DNA from: Allobranchiibius huperziae
GTDB lineage: Bacteria; Actinomycetota; Actinomycetes; Actinomycetales; Dermatophilaceae
Direction of reading: 5' to 3'
Assembly: GCF_013410455.1 (NCBI RefSeq)
Contig: NZ_JACCFW010000001.1
Location: 2,372,929 to 2,436,928 of the forward strand
Length of the DNA stretch: 64,000 bases
The notes below the pieces were generated by a model. It was not told the origin of the DNA. It ran no database searches and saw nothing but the letters and a program-made list of their open reading frames with translations. Every line of letters starts with the position of its first letter. Position 1 is the first letter of the stretch. This document shows positions 63,514-64,000 of this stretch, in pieces. A program made the translations under genes and the position numbers.

Positions 63514-64000
63514 ATGGCCACGGACACCCCGCTCGCCCGCAAACCCGTCCTCACCAGCGAGCGTGTCGTGCTGCGGCCGTTCCAGGAGCGCGACCTGCCG
63601 GTCATGGCGGCGGCGATCGGCGACCCCGACGTACGGCGGTTGACCGGGAGCGTGACCTCCACTGCGGAGGCGGAGGCGGGTCGCACGGAGCCCGATGACG
63701 AACTGCGTGCGTGGTACCTGTCGCGGGTCGAGCAACCCGACCGGCTCGACCTCGCGGTCGTCGACGTGGTCACCGACCGATGCGTCGGCGAGGTCGTGCT
63801 GAACGAGTGGGACCCGGCGGCGCGCAGCTGCAACTTCCGGATCCTGCTCGCACCGGAGGGACAGGGCCGCGGCCTGGGGACGGACGCGACCGCCCTGATC
63901 GTGGAGCACGGGTTCGCGGTCGGACTGGAGCGGATCACCCTGACGGTGTTCACCTTCAACCCCCGGGCCCTGCGCATGTACGAGCGCGTCGGGTTCGCGA
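63514..64000 (+). CDS. GNAT family N-acetyltransferase, RimJ/RimL-like (3' end cut by window)
   Basis: The first 162 residues are visible. VLRPFQERDLPVMAAAIGDPDV is the family N-terminus, ILLAPEGQGRGLGTDATALI the acetyl-CoA site, and FNPRALRMYERVGF the C-terminal motif. Substrate unknown. Divergent from the VOC gene. Confidence 0.88.
   Translation, partial: MATDTPLARKPVLTSERVVLRPFQERDLPVMAAAIGDPDVRRLTGSVTSTAEAEAGRTEPDDELRAWYLSRVEQPDRLDLAVVDVVTDRCVGEVVLNEWDPAARSCNFRILLAPEGQGRGLGTDATALIVEHGFAVGLERITLTVFTFNPRALRMYERVGFA

Overview
The window is high-GC actinobacterial chromosome. Lineage markers are paired ClpP1/ClpP2 under trigger factor and ClpX, a homologue of the mycothiol-linked Rv2466c protein next to rpiB and pepN (the same order as in Mycobacterium), a group II truncated haemoglobin, a eukaryote-like IleRS, GTG/TTG starts and TANNNT -10 boxes placed 6-7 nt before start codons. 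The gene set fits a Micrococcales member (Dermacoccaceae or Intrasporangiaceae relatives); genus cannot be fixed from this sequence. I see no prophage, insertion sequence, CRISPR array or secretion locus. This is core genome with small accessory inserts.

Layout. 1-6.6 kb: a cut-off PhoD phosphatase, an RNA methyltransferase, the rpsO-pnp pair, a DUF350 membrane protein and a proline iminopeptidase. 6.6-14.7 kb: a MarR regulator facing an ileS-GNAT-folC-DUF4233-uppP-ndk operon, with 4-bp start/stop overlaps between its first four genes and a T-box leader in front of ileS. 14.8-24.4 kb: a methyltransferase, an unknown lipoprotein, a GAD/Tdi1-like protein, valS, and a five-gene DUF4129-MoxR-DUF58 membrane cluster. 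24.5-30.6 kb: clpX, clpP1-clpP2, tig and divergent tRNA-Pro/tRNA-Gly. 30.7-36.4 kb: the most accessory-looking part, with a MmyB-type regulator, two amidohydrolases, an acetyltransferase, an MT0933-type small protein and a SpoIIE-type phosphatase. 36.5-48.3 kb: rpiB, Rv2466c-like, pepN, malQ, MscS channel, haemoglobin, alpha-glucosidase, two thioesterases and GNAT. 48.4-54.3 kb: ettA, an ssb paralogue, a dynamin-like GTPase pair and tRNA-Arg. 54.3-64 kb: PrsW, orn, tRNA-His, YihY, tRNA-Lys, a secreted phytase-like esterase, the DUF3618/GroES-like pair beside bcp, tRNA-Leu, a hydrolase, a VOC protein and a cut-off GNAT.

The genes are mostly translation, RNA decay and proteostasis functions with cell-envelope additions. 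The most unusual content is between genes. There are four copies of a 48-bp inverted-repeat element (two of them bracketing valS). Short tandem arrays of 2.5-3 units (51-69 bp) sit at several 3' ends. One of these repeats the 3' end of tRNA-Pro, and its first unit lets the tRNA trailer pair with the tRNA's own 3' end. I found no convincing new multi-gene system; the repeat families and the tRNA-Pro trailer are the best candidates for something undescribed.
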